Source of the DNA: Zipacnadum sp036504235
GTDB lineage: Bacteria > Armatimonadota > Zipacnadia > Zipacnadales > Zipacnadaceae
Length of the DNA: 64,000 nucleotides
Direction: 5' to 3'
Assembly (NCBI GenBank): GCA_036504235.1
Contig: DASXVN010000005.1
Coordinates: 62,001 to 126,000 of the forward strand
Shown: piece by piece, positions 43,201 through 50,548 of the stretch
Layout of the letters: every line of letters starts with the position of its first letter
How positions within the stretch are numbered: the stretch's first letter is position 1
Program-made: the position numbers and the translations under genes
The notes under the pieces: model-generated
The model's input: the letters and a program-made list of their open reading frames with translations, nothing else
What the model was told of the DNA's origin: nothing
Database searches by the model: none

Positions 43201-44073
43201 GCCAAGACCGCGCTCTGGTGGAAGGGGACCAAACCGGGCCGCACCGTGGAATACCCCGATCTGCCCGTCTTCTATGCGCCCTTCCCGCCCGGCGCCGGCC
43301 AGATCGTGGAGACCAGCTACGTGAAGCCGGAGCTGCTTTCCGCCCTGTCCTCGACGCCCGGCACCGCCGAGGGCTGGGACAGCACGCTGGGGTTCATCCA
43401 GCCCTTCTACGCCCTGAAGCCCATCACGCCGACCCAGTCGGTGCTGTACCGGAGCACCGTGGACACGCCGCCCTCCTGGAAACCGGGGGACCGCTACGTC
43501 CTGCGCCTCCAGAGCCAGCCGCGGTATTACGAGGGCGGGTTCCGGGGCGAGGTCTACCTCAACGGCAAACAGCTCCCCGTCGCGGGAGAAATGGACGTGT
43601 CCAAGGACCTCCGTTTCCCCGGCACCAATGTGCTGGTGATCCTGGCGGATCGGAACGGCTTCGCGGGCGACCCGGACCTGGTGCGCCAGCCGGCGCCGGC
43701 GGAGACGCTGCCGGTGGACGGCGAGTGGACGGTGCGCCTGGGCGAGGATACCGGCACTGGACCGGCGACAATTCCCGGGAGCTTCACCGGCCTGTATGCC
43801 ACCAAGAGCCTCGTGGTCCCGGCCTCCTGGAAGGGCTCGCACGTGTTCCTGAGCGCCCGCGCGAACTACTCGCGCATGGCGGTCAACGAGCGCGTCTTCT
43901 TCTTCAACAACCCGACCTCGTACTACATGGATGTCACCCCGTGGATCAAGTTCGGCCAGCCGAACCAGATCTTCCTGCAGCCCGGCGAGTCTTCCTCGCA
44001 GTGGAAACCGGGCAAGGTGACGGTAGACTCGATCGTGCTCGAGCGCGTGACGGAGGAGCAACTGAAGAAGTAG
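40261..44073 (+). CDS. Large secreted GH42/GH2-like multidomain glycosidase
   Basis: This 1270-residue exported protein has a signal peptide (residues 1-21, VVLLVLASLLPLAASA). A TIM-barrel-like start is interrupted by a galactose-binding sandwich (about 357-493; WQTADFDDSQWTPI, FWYRGTINVSAEYLAKH), as in GH2-type sugar-binding domains. The barrel resumes with VEQERNTIQAMRGLDPNRP. A GATase-like region (about 656-877; LKKPEIALLFSGETNRLNPGEM, LTKYVENGGTYIALQETG) resembles the beta-galactosidase trimerisation domain of GH42. More beta-domains end the protein. Possible acid/base residues are in LVDWDEPHGEIGPG (residues 274-287). A LacI-type operator candidate precedes it. The family assignment is by architecture. 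Confidence 0.65.
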   Translation: MKSVYLVVLLVLASLLPLAASAAVLRGFGAVQESTLPAGQGMRFVCDSPEHAVQLIHKLARDMELSVTAKSAWVTVAIGDRQAPVLVRPGLGSYLVLAQGTDAYCFTSPETDAAKLGAAFPAAAPLLAGARLYDAAYRYPMYLDKWSTAGIGTWYTPFNPFDDNPKGLKDVVTPHFEYLTENNLAVHIGAGGAGRRETVPYIHKYNRPFHIVQWHQWDADIARLDPFDLTQPNPNLFSTWESYYGQISNGGDRLHQYRDWTFLRLMKEYVNDPQLVDWDEPHGEIGPGPWQQYWDYGPRNQAHFAAWLQSARGYTLPSLGQAWYHDGGKFRTWEQVPIPFDYSFFGADKDSLFADKAWKLHTGDLATGRTGKWQTADFDDSQWTPITKPGGDLGIIEIETHQRFWYRGTINVSAEYLAKHKGSLYLVCAAMTQAGGPEAPNHIWLNGVELGSLTGPGGFWIVGSKLATGVLHAGANQIAYCPTAPDFAGTFFVSPHPVERYPFRDSGLNSRYSDWRDYVASCAVEQERNTIQAMRGLDPNRPIKIMAAADKDLFNEVMYDYGCYSHNTGDEAFYMPWDRRSGYTYGLPGSAESSGSMIDVHWYKQWQGWYTFECLNAFDNFIDIEAMMYSPATPLWKENFPYLHLSNRYDLKKPEIALLFSGETNRLNPGEMAAIPFVFDLGRGDLHSIGYSFAYVDEPALRRGLASPYQVIIDCGTWVMSRQTVADLTKYVENGGTYIALQETGRHTPAERDAWPISTLTGFQVQQVRPMGGFVSILNDQPVFTKLAGKNFMNQGRSVDYSGYNYADACLALTPVAPDTQALARYRDGSIAIGMRKLGKGRVIVLGSPFWRDSYDKRGMWWPGPQQNAFVEDLLTGLGLPPDVPANTSAVWRDRFVANNGTEEYLVMWNPSDTDPQTFTTDWHTSFPATQVIDPKLGQPVEAQIDGTTIHLAQSLQPLETRILAVQSPRPPADTVADWYAKTALWWKGTKPGRTVEYPDLPVFYAPFPPGAGQIVETSYVKPELLSALSSTPGTAEGWDSTLGFIQPFYALKPITPTQSVLYRSTVDTPPSWKPGDRYVLRLQSQPRYYEGGFRGEVYLNGKQLPVAGEMDVSKDLRFPGTNVLVILADRNGFAGDPDLVRQPAPAETLPVDGEWTVRLGEDTGTGPATIPGSFTGLYATKSLVVPASWKGSHVFLSARANYSRMAVNERVFFFNNPTSYYMDVTPWIKFGQPNQIFLQPGESSSQWKPGKVTVDSIVLERVTEEQLKK

Positions 44074-44114
44074 AGGAGATGGTCTCCCTAGCCGAGCAGG
44101 TTGCTTAAGCACGG

Positions 44115-44148
44115 GCCGGAGTACGGGCAGTTCTACCGCTACTCCGGC
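44115..44148 (+). terminator. Stem-loop after the GH42-like gene
   Basis: GCCGGAGTA (44115-44123) pairs perfectly with TACTCCGGC (44140-44148). It lies between the glycosidase stop and the radical SAM operon. There is no T-tract, so it may be Rho-dependent or only an RNA 3-prime-end stabiliser. Confidence 0.4.
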
Positions 44149-44225
44149 TCGCGCCGAGCCTGGCGTTTCCGGCTTGCGAACTGGGGCCCGACGCCGGACG
44201 TCTGCCCTCTTGTGAGCAGACCATC

Positions 44226-45638
44226 ATGAGGGTGCTCGTCATCAACACCAATCGCGAGAGATCGCCCCAGGCGCTTCTCCCAATAGGCGCTTGCCTGGTG
44301 GCTGCGGCGGCGGAACGCGCGGGCCAGGAGGTGCGTTTTCTCGACCTTTGCTTCTCCCGAGACCCCCGGCGCGCCGCGGCGGCGGCGGTCGCCAGCTTTT
44401 CCCCAGACGTCATCGGCCTCTCGATCCGCAACCTCGACAACTGCGACTACCTGAATCCGCACAGCTATCTGCCGGCAGGCCGCGATCTGGTGGCGACGCT
44501 CCGGGCCGCGTGTTCGGCGGAGATCGTCCTCGGCGGGTCCGCGGTTAGCCAGGTGCCTTTCGCCCTGGCGCGGTATCTCGGCTGCCGCTGGGCCGTAGTG
44601 GGCGCGGGCGAGGTGACCTTTCCGGCGCTGCTGCAGGCCCTCGCGGACGGCGCCGACCCGGCGGCCCTCCCGGGAGTGGCGGACGCGGAGCGGGAGGACC
44701 TCTTTGTCCCCGCCCCACCGGGCGAGGACCTGTCCGCGCCGCAATCCCCCGCGCTGGAGCGCTGGCTGGACCTGTCGCGCTATCGGGCCCGCGACGCCTC
44801 CTGGCCTGTCCAGAGCAAGCGCGGGTGCGCCTCCCGCTGCACCTATTGTGTGTACCCGCTCCTGGAGGGCGCCACCTATCGCCGGCGGGAGCCGGAACTG
44901 GTGCGGGAAGAGGCCGCGACCGCCCGGCGCGCCGGTCTCCGCCTGGTGGAGTTTGTGGACAGCATCTTCGGCCTGCCCGCCGACCACGCGCTGGCCTGCT
45001 GTGAGGCGCTGGCCCGCCGCCCGGTGGGGCTGCCCCTGTCCGCGATGGAGCTTAACCCCGCCGCGATCACCCCGGAGCTGGTGGGGGCGATGAACGCCGC
45101 GGGCTTCTCGGGCGTGGCGGTCACCGCCGAGAGCGGCTCGGACGCCATGCTGGCGAGTCTGGGCAAGGGCTTCACCGCGGAGGCGCTCGGCCAGGCGCGC
45201 GATCACCTGCGGCATTTGCGGGCCTCCGTGATGTGGATCTTCCTGCTGGGGGGCCCGGGGGAGACGCCGGAGACGGTGCGCGAGACGGCGCGGTTCCTGG
45301 ACACGCTGCCGCCCTCGCACCTGGTCCTGGTCACGCACGGGGTGCGCGTGCTGCCCCGCACCGCCCTGCACGGCCGGCTCCTCGCGAGCGGGGAACTGTC
45401 GCCCGCGGAGGATCTGCTGCTGCCCACCTTCTACCATTCACCGGCGATTACGCCCGCCGCTTCCGAGCGGATTCTCGCCGAGAGCCGGTTTCCCGTTGGC
45501 TCGCGCGTCATGCTGGGAGACGGCGGCCACCGCTGGCTGCCGCTGGCGCAGCGCGTAATGGCCACCTGCGGGGTGCGTCCGCCGTACTGGCGGCAACTGC
45601 GGTCGCTAAATCGCTTGCGGAGGGTGCTGGGCGCGTGA
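44226..45638 (+). CDS. B12-binding-domain radical SAM enzyme
   Basis: This 470-residue protein starts with an N-terminal cobalamin-binding-like Rossmann region (MRVLVINTNRERSPQALLPIGACLVAAAAERAG ... DVIGLSIRN ... IVLGGSAVSQVP). The radical SAM barrel follows, with the cluster motif GCASRCTYC giving C201, C205 and C208. A glycine-rich strand (WIFLLGGPGETPETVRET) and VTAESGSDAMLASLGKGF are typical of the class. Family members methylate unactivated carbon or rearrange lipids and natural products. The N-terminal domain lacks an obvious DxHxxG, so cobalamin may not be bound tightly. It leads an operon with SRPBCC, ketosynthase and methyltransferase genes (gap 29 bases, then overlaps), suggesting it modifies a polyketide-like product (inference). 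Confidence 0.82.
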   Translation: MRVLVINTNRERSPQALLPIGACLVAAAAERAGQEVRFLDLCFSRDPRRAAAAAVASFSPDVIGLSIRNLDNCDYLNPHSYLPAGRDLVATLRAACSAEIVLGGSAVSQVPFALARYLGCRWAVVGAGEVTFPALLQALADGADPAALPGVADAEREDLFVPAPPGEDLSAPQSPALERWLDLSRYRARDASWPVQSKRGCASRCTYCVYPLLEGATYRRREPELVREEAATARRAGLRLVEFVDSIFGLPADHALACCEALARRPVGLPLSAMELNPAAITPELVGAMNAAGFSGVAVTAESGSDAMLASLGKGFTAEALGQARDHLRHLRASVMWIFLLGGPGETPETVRETARFLDTLPPSHLVLVTHGVRVLPRTALHGRLLASGELSPAEDLLLPTFYHSPAITPAASERILAESRFPVGSRVMLGDGGHRWLPLAQRVMATCGVRPPYWRQLRSLNRLRRVLGA

Positions 45639-45667
45639 CCTGCGGACGCCCGAGGAGGGATAGAACC

Positions 45668-46135
45668 ATGGTCACCACGGATGAGATAGTTATGCAGGCG
45701 CCGCCCGACGCGATCTTCCGCGCCGCGTCCGAGGTTGAGCGCTGGCCTCACTTACTCCCGCATTACCGGTGGGTGAAGGTCCTGGAGCGGGACGGCGACG
45801 CGTGCCTGGTGGAGATGGCGGCGCGTCGCGGGCCCTTCCCCGTGAAGTGGACCTCCCTCAAGACGCAAGACGCGGAGGCGCTGACCGTCCATTACCGCCA
45901 CGTGGGCGGCCCCACCCGGGGCATGCGCGTGGTCTGGCTCATTGAGCCTGGTCCCGACGGGACGCTGGTCAGCATCGTCCACGACTTCCGGCTCGAGATC
46001 CCAGTCTTGCGCAGCCTGCCCGGCCAGTTGATCATCGGCCACTGTTTCGTAAAACCGATCGCCAATCGCACCTTACAGCATCTCAAAGCCCACGTGGAGG
46101 CCTCCTCATGCGCCGAGCCGTCCTTACCGGAATAG
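45668..46135 (+). CDS. SRPBCC / polyketide-cyclase-like protein
   Basis: This 155-residue START-like fold protein has a typical opening, VMQAPPDAIFRAASEVERWPHLLPHYRWVKVLERDGD. The central IEPGPDGTLVSIVHDF and a C-terminal long helix (FVKPIANRTLQHLKAHVEA) also fit. Proteins of this group include aromatase/cyclases that bind polyketide chains in a hydrophobic cavity, and coenzyme Q-binding relatives. GAGGAGGG lies 8 bases before the ATG. Its last 28 bases overlap the ketosynthase gene, so the two products are made together; cyclisation of the ketosynthase product is the natural hypothesis. Confidence 0.82.
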   Translation: MVTTDEIVMQAPPDAIFRAASEVERWPHLLPHYRWVKVLERDGDACLVEMAARRGPFPVKWTSLKTQDAEALTVHYRHVGGPTRGMRVVWLIEPGPDGTLVSIVHDFRLEIPVLRSLPGQLIIGHCFVKPIANRTLQHLKAHVEASSCAEPSLPE

Positions 46136-47340
46136 GCCCTATCACCCCCATAGGCGTCGGCAAGGAGGCGTTCTGGGCGGGCTTGCAGGCCGCGCGCTCC
46201 GGCATTGGGCCGATCACGCACTTTGATGCCTCCGGCTTGCGCTCGCAGATGGCTGGGGAGGTCACGGGCTTCGACCCCGCCGTCTGGCTGGATGAGAAAC
46301 GGCTCAAACGTACTGACCGCTTCTCGCAGTTCGCGATCGTGGGGGCGCGGCTGGCCCTGGCGGACGCCGGTCTGGACCTGGCGCAGGAGGACCTGACGCG
46401 CGTGGGCGTCTCGCTGGGGTCGGCGTTGGGCGGGATCGCCTTCGCCGAGCGTGAGGTGGGGGTTCTCAACGGCGAGGGCCTGCGCGAGGTGGACCCCTCG
46501 CTGGCGCTGTGCGTTTTCTGCGGCGCCGGCAGCTCCAATATCGCCATTGATCTGGGCGCGACCGGCCCGGCCTCGGCCAACTCGAATAGCTGCGCCTCGG
46601 GCACCGTCGCGCTGGGGCAGGCCCTGGACTGTATCCGCACCGGCCGCGCCGATGTGGTGCTCGCCGGCGGCGCGGAGGCCCCCCTGGCCCCGCTCTGCTT
46701 CGGCGCTTTCACCCTGCTGCGGGCCATGTCCTGCCGCAACGACGAGCCGGAGCGCGCCTGCCGCCCCTTTGACGTGGACCGCGACGGCTTTGTCATGGCC
46801 GAGGGGGCCTCGCTGATGGTGATGGAGGAGCGGGAGCACGCCCTCGCACGCGGGGCCCATATCTACGCCGAGGTCGCCGGCCATAGCCTCACCAACGACG
46901 CCTACCACATGGCTGCCCCCCGTCCGGACGGCTCCTCGGCGGCGCGGGCCATGACCATCGCCCTGGCCGACGCCGACCTGAGCCCGCGCGACATCGGCTA
47001 CATCAACGCGCACGGCTCTTCGACGCCGCTCAATGACAAGACCGAAACTCTGGCGATCAAAACAGTTTTCGGGGCGCACGCCTACGACCTGGCGATCAGC
47101 AGCACCAAGGGCCACCATGGCCACTCCCTGGGCGCGGCCGGCGCGTTGGAGGCGGCCGCCTGCGCGCTCGCGCTGGACCACGGCTGGCTGCCGCCCACTG
47201 TCAACCTCGACACCCCTGACCCGGAGTGCGATCTGGACTATGTGCCCCGGGCGGGCCGCGACCGCGCGATAGACGCCCTGCTCAGCAACAGCTTTGGCTT
47301 CGGGGGGATCAACGCGTGCGTGGTGATGACCAAGCCTTGA
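46108..47340 (+). CDS. Beta-ketoacyl-ACP synthase II-like ketosynthase
   Basis: This 410-residue thiolase-fold condensing enzyme has the complete Cys-His-His triad: C162 in NSNSCASGTVALGQ, H302 in INAHGSSTPLNDKTE and H339 in TKGHHGHSLGAAGALEA. The GFGGINACVV ending is also typical of FabF. The nucleophile elbow NSCASG differs from the usual TACATG, and KGHHGH replaces KSMTGH. This suggests a specialised ketosynthase rather than the housekeeping FabF. It extends an acyl chain by decarboxylative condensation with malonyl-ACP. GGAGG lies just upstream. No ACP, acyltransferase, ketoreductase or dehydratase gene is in the window, so it must borrow these from elsewhere. Confidence 0.92.
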   Translation: MRRAVLTGIGPITPIGVGKEAFWAGLQAARSGIGPITHFDASGLRSQMAGEVTGFDPAVWLDEKRLKRTDRFSQFAIVGARLALADAGLDLAQEDLTRVGVSLGSALGGIAFAEREVGVLNGEGLREVDPSLALCVFCGAGSSNIAIDLGATGPASANSNSCASGTVALGQALDCIRTGRADVVLAGGAEAPLAPLCFGAFTLLRAMSCRNDEPERACRPFDVDRDGFVMAEGASLMVMEEREHALARGAHIYAEVAGHSLTNDAYHMAAPRPDGSSAARAMTIALADADLSPRDIGYINAHGSSTPLNDKTETLAIKTVFGAHAYDLAISSTKGHHGHSLGAAGALEAAACALALDHGWLPPTVNLDTPDPECDLDYVPRAGRDRAIDALLSNSFGFGGINACVVMTKP

Positions 47341-48062
47341 TCGGTCCTCACCCCCCTGACCAGGCCGTAGCCGCCGGGAGCGGCGAGTTCCTGGACGACC
47401 CGGCCACTCCCGCCGCGGCCCTCCGCGCCACCCTGCGCGACCAGGCCTGGATTAACCGCTACCTGGGCGGTGGTCAGGCCACCTGGGCGCACGCCGGGCC
47501 CTATCTGCGCCGGTGCTCTTCCGACCCGCTCCGGGTGCTGGAGATCGGCTGCGGCGGTGGCGATATCCTGCGCCGGTTGGTGGCTGCGGCGCGCCGCCCG
47601 GGGAGGCCCCTTGTGGCGGTCGGGCTGGACCGGAACCCCCGGGTGCTGGCCTGCGCGGCCGAGTGGTCGCGGGACTACCCGGAGATCCGCTTGCTCTGCG
47701 CCGACGCGCTGGACCTGCCCCTGCGCCCGGGCTCGTTTGATCTGGTGCTCCTGCCCACGTTTCTCCACCACCTCCCGCCGGACCGCGCGCCGGCCCTCCT
47801 GCGCGAGGCCGCCCGCCTCAGCCGCGGTCTAGTCGTGGTGGCCGACCTGGCGCCCTCGCCCCTGGCCCGGCTCGGCTGGCCGCTGCTGGCCGCGCTGCTG
47901 CGGCTGCACCCGGTATCGCGCCACGATGGCCTGCTCTCCCTGCGCCACGCCCCCGCCCCCGCGGACCTCGCCGCCTGCGCCCGCGCCGCCGGCCTGCGCG
48001 ACTGGAGTCTGCACCGCCATCCCTGGTGCCGCCAGGCGCTGGTCTGCCCCGGCGCGGGCTGA
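47337..48062 (+). CDS. SAM-dependent methyltransferase of the ketosynthase operon
   Basis: This class I methyltransferase of about 241 residues binds SAM through RVLEIGCGGGDILRRL (about 67-82) and a later VAVGLDRNPRVLACA. It has an ALDLPLRPGSFDLVLLPTFLHHL region (motif II/III), as in UbiE-type C- or O-methyltransferases. It is placed to methylate the product of the ketosynthase and cyclase. The start is uncertain: TTG at 47337 overlaps the ketosynthase stop (TTGA) and fits the conserved N-terminus, while GTG at 47316 has a GGGGGG site and would add 7 residues. The C-terminal 90 residues (LARLGWPLLAALLRLHPVSRHD) are Ala/Arg rich but open throughout. Confidence 0.82.
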   Translation: MIGPHPPDQAVAAGSGEFLDDPATPAAALRATLRDQAWINRYLGGGQATWAHAGPYLRRCSSDPLRVLEIGCGGGDILRRLVAAARRPGRPLVAVGLDRNPRVLACAAEWSRDYPEIRLLCADALDLPLRPGSFDLVLLPTFLHHLPPDRAPALLREAARLSRGLVVVADLAPSPLARLGWPLLAALLRLHPVSRHDGLLSLRHAPAPADLAACARAAGLRDWSLHRHPWCRQALVCPGAG

Positions 48063-48103
48063 ACCGTGGCTGGCTCTGTGCGTCGCAAAGCTCGGGCCCG
48101 GAA

Positions 48104-48119
48104 TACCGGCTCCCCGGTA
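48104..48119. other. Small perfect inverted repeat before the cupredoxin gene
   Basis: TACCGG-ctcc-CCGGTA lies 42 bases before the ATG at 48161. It could be an operator or a short hairpin; nothing more can be said. Confidence 0.3.
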
Positions 48120-48160
48120 GAACGCATTCTAGAGTTGCGAAAAGAAGGAGACTGAAAGTC

Positions 48161-49120
48161 ATGGAGAATTCAGGACGCTATCTGATACTGGTTCTGGCCG
48201 CGGTCCTGGCGCTTACGGCCCTGGCGGTCGCGCCGGTCGCCGTCTATGCCGCTGACGCGCCGGCCATGATGGTCGCCAGTAGCAGCACGGCCGTGCAGTT
48301 CCGCGCGGACATGCGCCGGCTCTGGGAAGACCACATCATCTACACGCGCGGGGTCATCATCAGCGTGGCCGCCGGCTTGCCCGATGCCGATGCGGTAAGT
48401 GCGCGGCTGATGCAGAACCAGGTGGATATCGGCAACGCGGTGAAGCCCTACTACGGCGACGCGGCGGGGGAGAAGCTGACCGCGCTGCTCAAGGAGCATA
48501 TCAACGGGGCTGGCCAGGTGCTGGGGGCGGCCAAGGCCGGCGACCAGGACAAATTGGCTGCGGCGCAGAAGGCGTGGTACGCCAACGCCAACGAAATCGC
48601 GGCCTTCCTCAATGGCGCGAACCCGGACAACTGGCCCCTCGCCGATCTCCAGGGCATGATGAAGACGCACCTCGACACGACCACCGCGGAGGCCGTCGCG
48701 CGGCTGAAGGGCGACTGGGCAGGCGACCTGGCGGCTTTCGACAAGGTGCAGACGCACATTCTCATGATGTCCGATGCGCTGAGCCTGGGGATAATCCAGC
48801 AGTTCCCGGCCAAGTTCGCCGAGGCGCCGGACGCTCAGGTTTCGATGAACGATAATGCCTTTGACCCGCAGGAAGTGACCGTGGCGGCCGGCAGCACCGT
48901 CGTCTGGACCAACCAGGGCGAGCACCCGCACAACGTCACCGCCGACACCGGGGGCGGGCCGAAGTCCGGGACTATCCAGCCGGGGGAGAGCTACCAGTGG
49001 GTAGTTCCGGCCGGGGCCGTGGCGGGCGCCAAGTACTTCTACCACTGCTCCTTCCACGCCCCGGCGGGCGACGGGACGACCCTGGGGCCGAACATGAGCG
49101 GCGTCGTCATTGTGAAGTAA
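48161..49120 (+). CDS. Exported helical-bundle protein fused to a type I copper (cupredoxin) domain
   Basis: This 319-residue protein has a signal peptide (residues 1 to about 30, LVLAAVLALTALAVAPVAVYA). An all-helical domain (about 42-225) begins FRADMRRLWEDHIIYTRGVIISVAAGLPDA and contains QNQVDIGNAVKPYYGDAAG. This domain is common alone in many bacteria, is often mislabelled glycosyltransferase, and has no known role. The C-terminal 95 residues form a cupredoxin fold (VTVAAGSTVVWTNQGEHPHNV) with likely copper ligands H257, C296, H299 and M312. The stretch between H299 and M312 is longer than in plastocyanin. It probably carries electrons or copper outside the cytoplasm. It ends at a strong terminator. 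Confidence 0.82.
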   Translation: MENSGRYLILVLAAVLALTALAVAPVAVYAADAPAMMVASSSTAVQFRADMRRLWEDHIIYTRGVIISVAAGLPDADAVSARLMQNQVDIGNAVKPYYGDAAGEKLTALLKEHINGAGQVLGAAKAGDQDKLAAAQKAWYANANEIAAFLNGANPDNWPLADLQGMMKTHLDTTTAEAVARLKGDWAGDLAAFDKVQTHILMMSDALSLGIIQQFPAKFAEAPDAQVSMNDNAFDPQEVTVAAGSTVVWTNQGEHPHNVTADTGGGPKSGTIQPGESYQWVVPAGAVAGAKYFYHCSFHAPAGDGTTLGPNMSGVVIVK

Positions 49121-49186
49121 GCGGGAAACGCGCGGGAGGCCGACGCGCCAGTATTGGCCCCGACCTCCTCGCAGGTGGCACTCACC

Positions 49187-49229
49187 CCGGTCCGGCGGGC
49201 CCCCGTGCCCTGCCGGACCGGTCTGTTTT
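49187..49229 (+). terminator. Strong Rho-independent terminator
   Basis: CCGGTCCGGC (49187-49196) and GCCGGACCGG (49212-49221) form a perfect 10-bp stem followed by TCTGTTTT. It lies 67 bases after the cupredoxin gene and separates it from the dehydrogenase genes. Confidence 0.88.
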
Positions 49230-49377
49230 GCGGTTACTCCTCGGGCTTTATCGGTGAAGGGAAATCCGCCGGGAAAGAGAAACAGTTCCTGCCCTTTGCC
49301 CCGGAGCGCGCTCGGGCGCCCGTTGGGAGGGGGGTTGCGCCGGTCCTGAGCGCGAGTATCTGGGCGGAGGAGAGACC

Positions 49378-50448
49378 ATGGCCGCACCGATCCGCATGCC
49401 CGATCTGGGCACGACCGTTGATGAATGTATGATTATGGGCTGGCGCGTTGCGGAGGGCGACACCGTGGCCCTCGGCGATATCCTGGCCGATATTGAGACC
49501 GACAAGGCGATCATCGAACTGGAGTCGGTCGCCGCCGGCGTCGTGCTCAAGCTGCTGGCCGAGGCCGACGCGATGGTGCAGGTCGGCGACGTGCTGGCCT
49601 ACATCGGCGAGCCGGGCGAGGCCCTCCCCGAGGAGGCTCCCGCCGCGCCCGTGGCGGTCGCGCCGCTAGTCCGGAATCTGGCCGCCAAACTGGGCGTAGA
49701 CCTGGCGACCGTCACCGGCACCGGCCAGGGCGGCGTCCTTACCCGTGAGGATGTCCAACGCGCGAGTCAGGCCCCCGTCGCGCCGGCTGAGCCGGAGGGC
49801 GCCGCCCTTTCCCGCGTGCAGGAGGCCGTGGCGCGGGCGGTGGCGAGCAGTTGGGCGGACAAGCCGCATACTTATTTCACCGCCGCCGTGGACATGACCG
49901 CGGCGGTGGCGCTCCGCGAGCGCGCGCAGGCCGAGGGCAGTCCGCTCAGCCACGACGCGCTGCTGCTGGCCGCGATGGCGGCCGCCCTGCCGGAGTTCCC
50001 CGCGCTGCGCTCGGTCTGGCAGGAGGGCCGCGTGGTGGCGATCCCCGGCCTGCATCTGGCGGTGGCCATTGGCCGGGAGCAGGAGCTGTTTCTCCCGGTG
50101 ATCTTCGACGTGGACCGGCTCTCCCTGGCGCAGGTGCAGGCGCAACTCAACGAACTGGTCGCCGAGATTCAGGCGGGCACCCTCCCGGCCTCGCGCCTGA
50201 CCGGCGCATGTCTCGCCCTGACCAATCTCGGCATGTTCCCGATTGAGTCCTTCGACCCGATCATCTTCCCCGAGCACAGCGCGATCCTCGCGGCCGGAGC
50301 GGTCACGCTGACGCCCGTAGCGGTTGACGGGCAGGTCGTGATCCGCCCGATTATGCGCATGACCCTGGCCGCCGACCACCGCGTCATCAACGGCCGCACC
50401 GCCGCCGGCTTCCTCGCCGCCGTCAAGGCACATCTGGAGACAGTCTAG
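49378..50448 (+). CDS. 2-oxoacid dehydrogenase E2 (dihydrolipoamide acyltransferase)
   Basis: This 356-residue core subunit has one N-terminal lipoyl domain with the lipoylated lysine K43 (IETDKAIIELES) and a peripheral-subunit-binding domain (about 98-132, VRNLAAKLGVDLATVTGTGQGGVLTREDV). A catalytic acyltransferase domain follows, shorter than in E. coli. The active-site motif usually reads DHRxxDG; here it is DHRVINGRT, so H334 is kept while the Asp is N338. It transfers the acyl group from lipoate to CoA. The E1-alpha and E1-beta genes follow, while E3 is not in the window. There is one ATG, with GGAGGAGA upstream. The 2-oxoacid used (pyruvate, acetoin or branched chain) cannot be told. 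Confidence 0.9.
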   Translation: MAAPIRMPDLGTTVDECMIMGWRVAEGDTVALGDILADIETDKAIIELESVAAGVVLKLLAEADAMVQVGDVLAYIGEPGEALPEEAPAAPVAVAPLVRNLAAKLGVDLATVTGTGQGGVLTREDVQRASQAPVAPAEPEGAALSRVQEAVARAVASSWADKPHTYFTAAVDMTAAVALRERAQAEGSPLSHDALLLAAMAAALPEFPALRSVWQEGRVVAIPGLHLAVAIGREQELFLPVIFDVDRLSLAQVQAQLNELVAEIQAGTLPASRLTGACLALTNLGMFPIESFDPIIFPEHSAILAAGAVTLTPVAVDGQVVIRPIMRMTLAADHRVINGRTAAGFLAAVKAHLETV

Positions 50449-50470
50449 CTTTAGCTGTGCAAGCCTTACT

Positions 50471-50515
50471 CCCCCTCTCCTGCGGCGTTCGTCGGCGAAC
50501 GCCCCGGAGAGGGGG
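50471..50515. repeat. Strong palindrome between E2 and E1-alpha, related to repeat family B
   Basis: CCCCCTCTCC (50471-50480) pairs with GGAGAGGGGG (50506-50515), enclosing GGCGTTCG-tcgg-CGAACGCC. It is followed by GCGGGGGGGGTGAGG. The CCCCTC/GAGGGG stem plus GGGGTG tail recalls family B. It has no T-tract and lies inside an operon, so it may set the ratio of E2 to E1 by partial termination or RNA processing (inference). Confidence 0.6.
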
Positions 50516-50548
50516 CGGGGGGGGTGAGGCCTCCCCCGAAGGAGTAAC

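Noticed and set aside
17245..44073. Bacteroidetes-type polysaccharide utilisation locus
   Set aside because: No SusC/TonB receptor, SusD or hybrid two-component regulator is present.
44226..48062. A complete type II polyketide, ladderane or aryl-polyene cluster
   Set aside because: There is no second ketosynthase or chain-length factor, ACP, dehydratase, ketoreductase or export gene.
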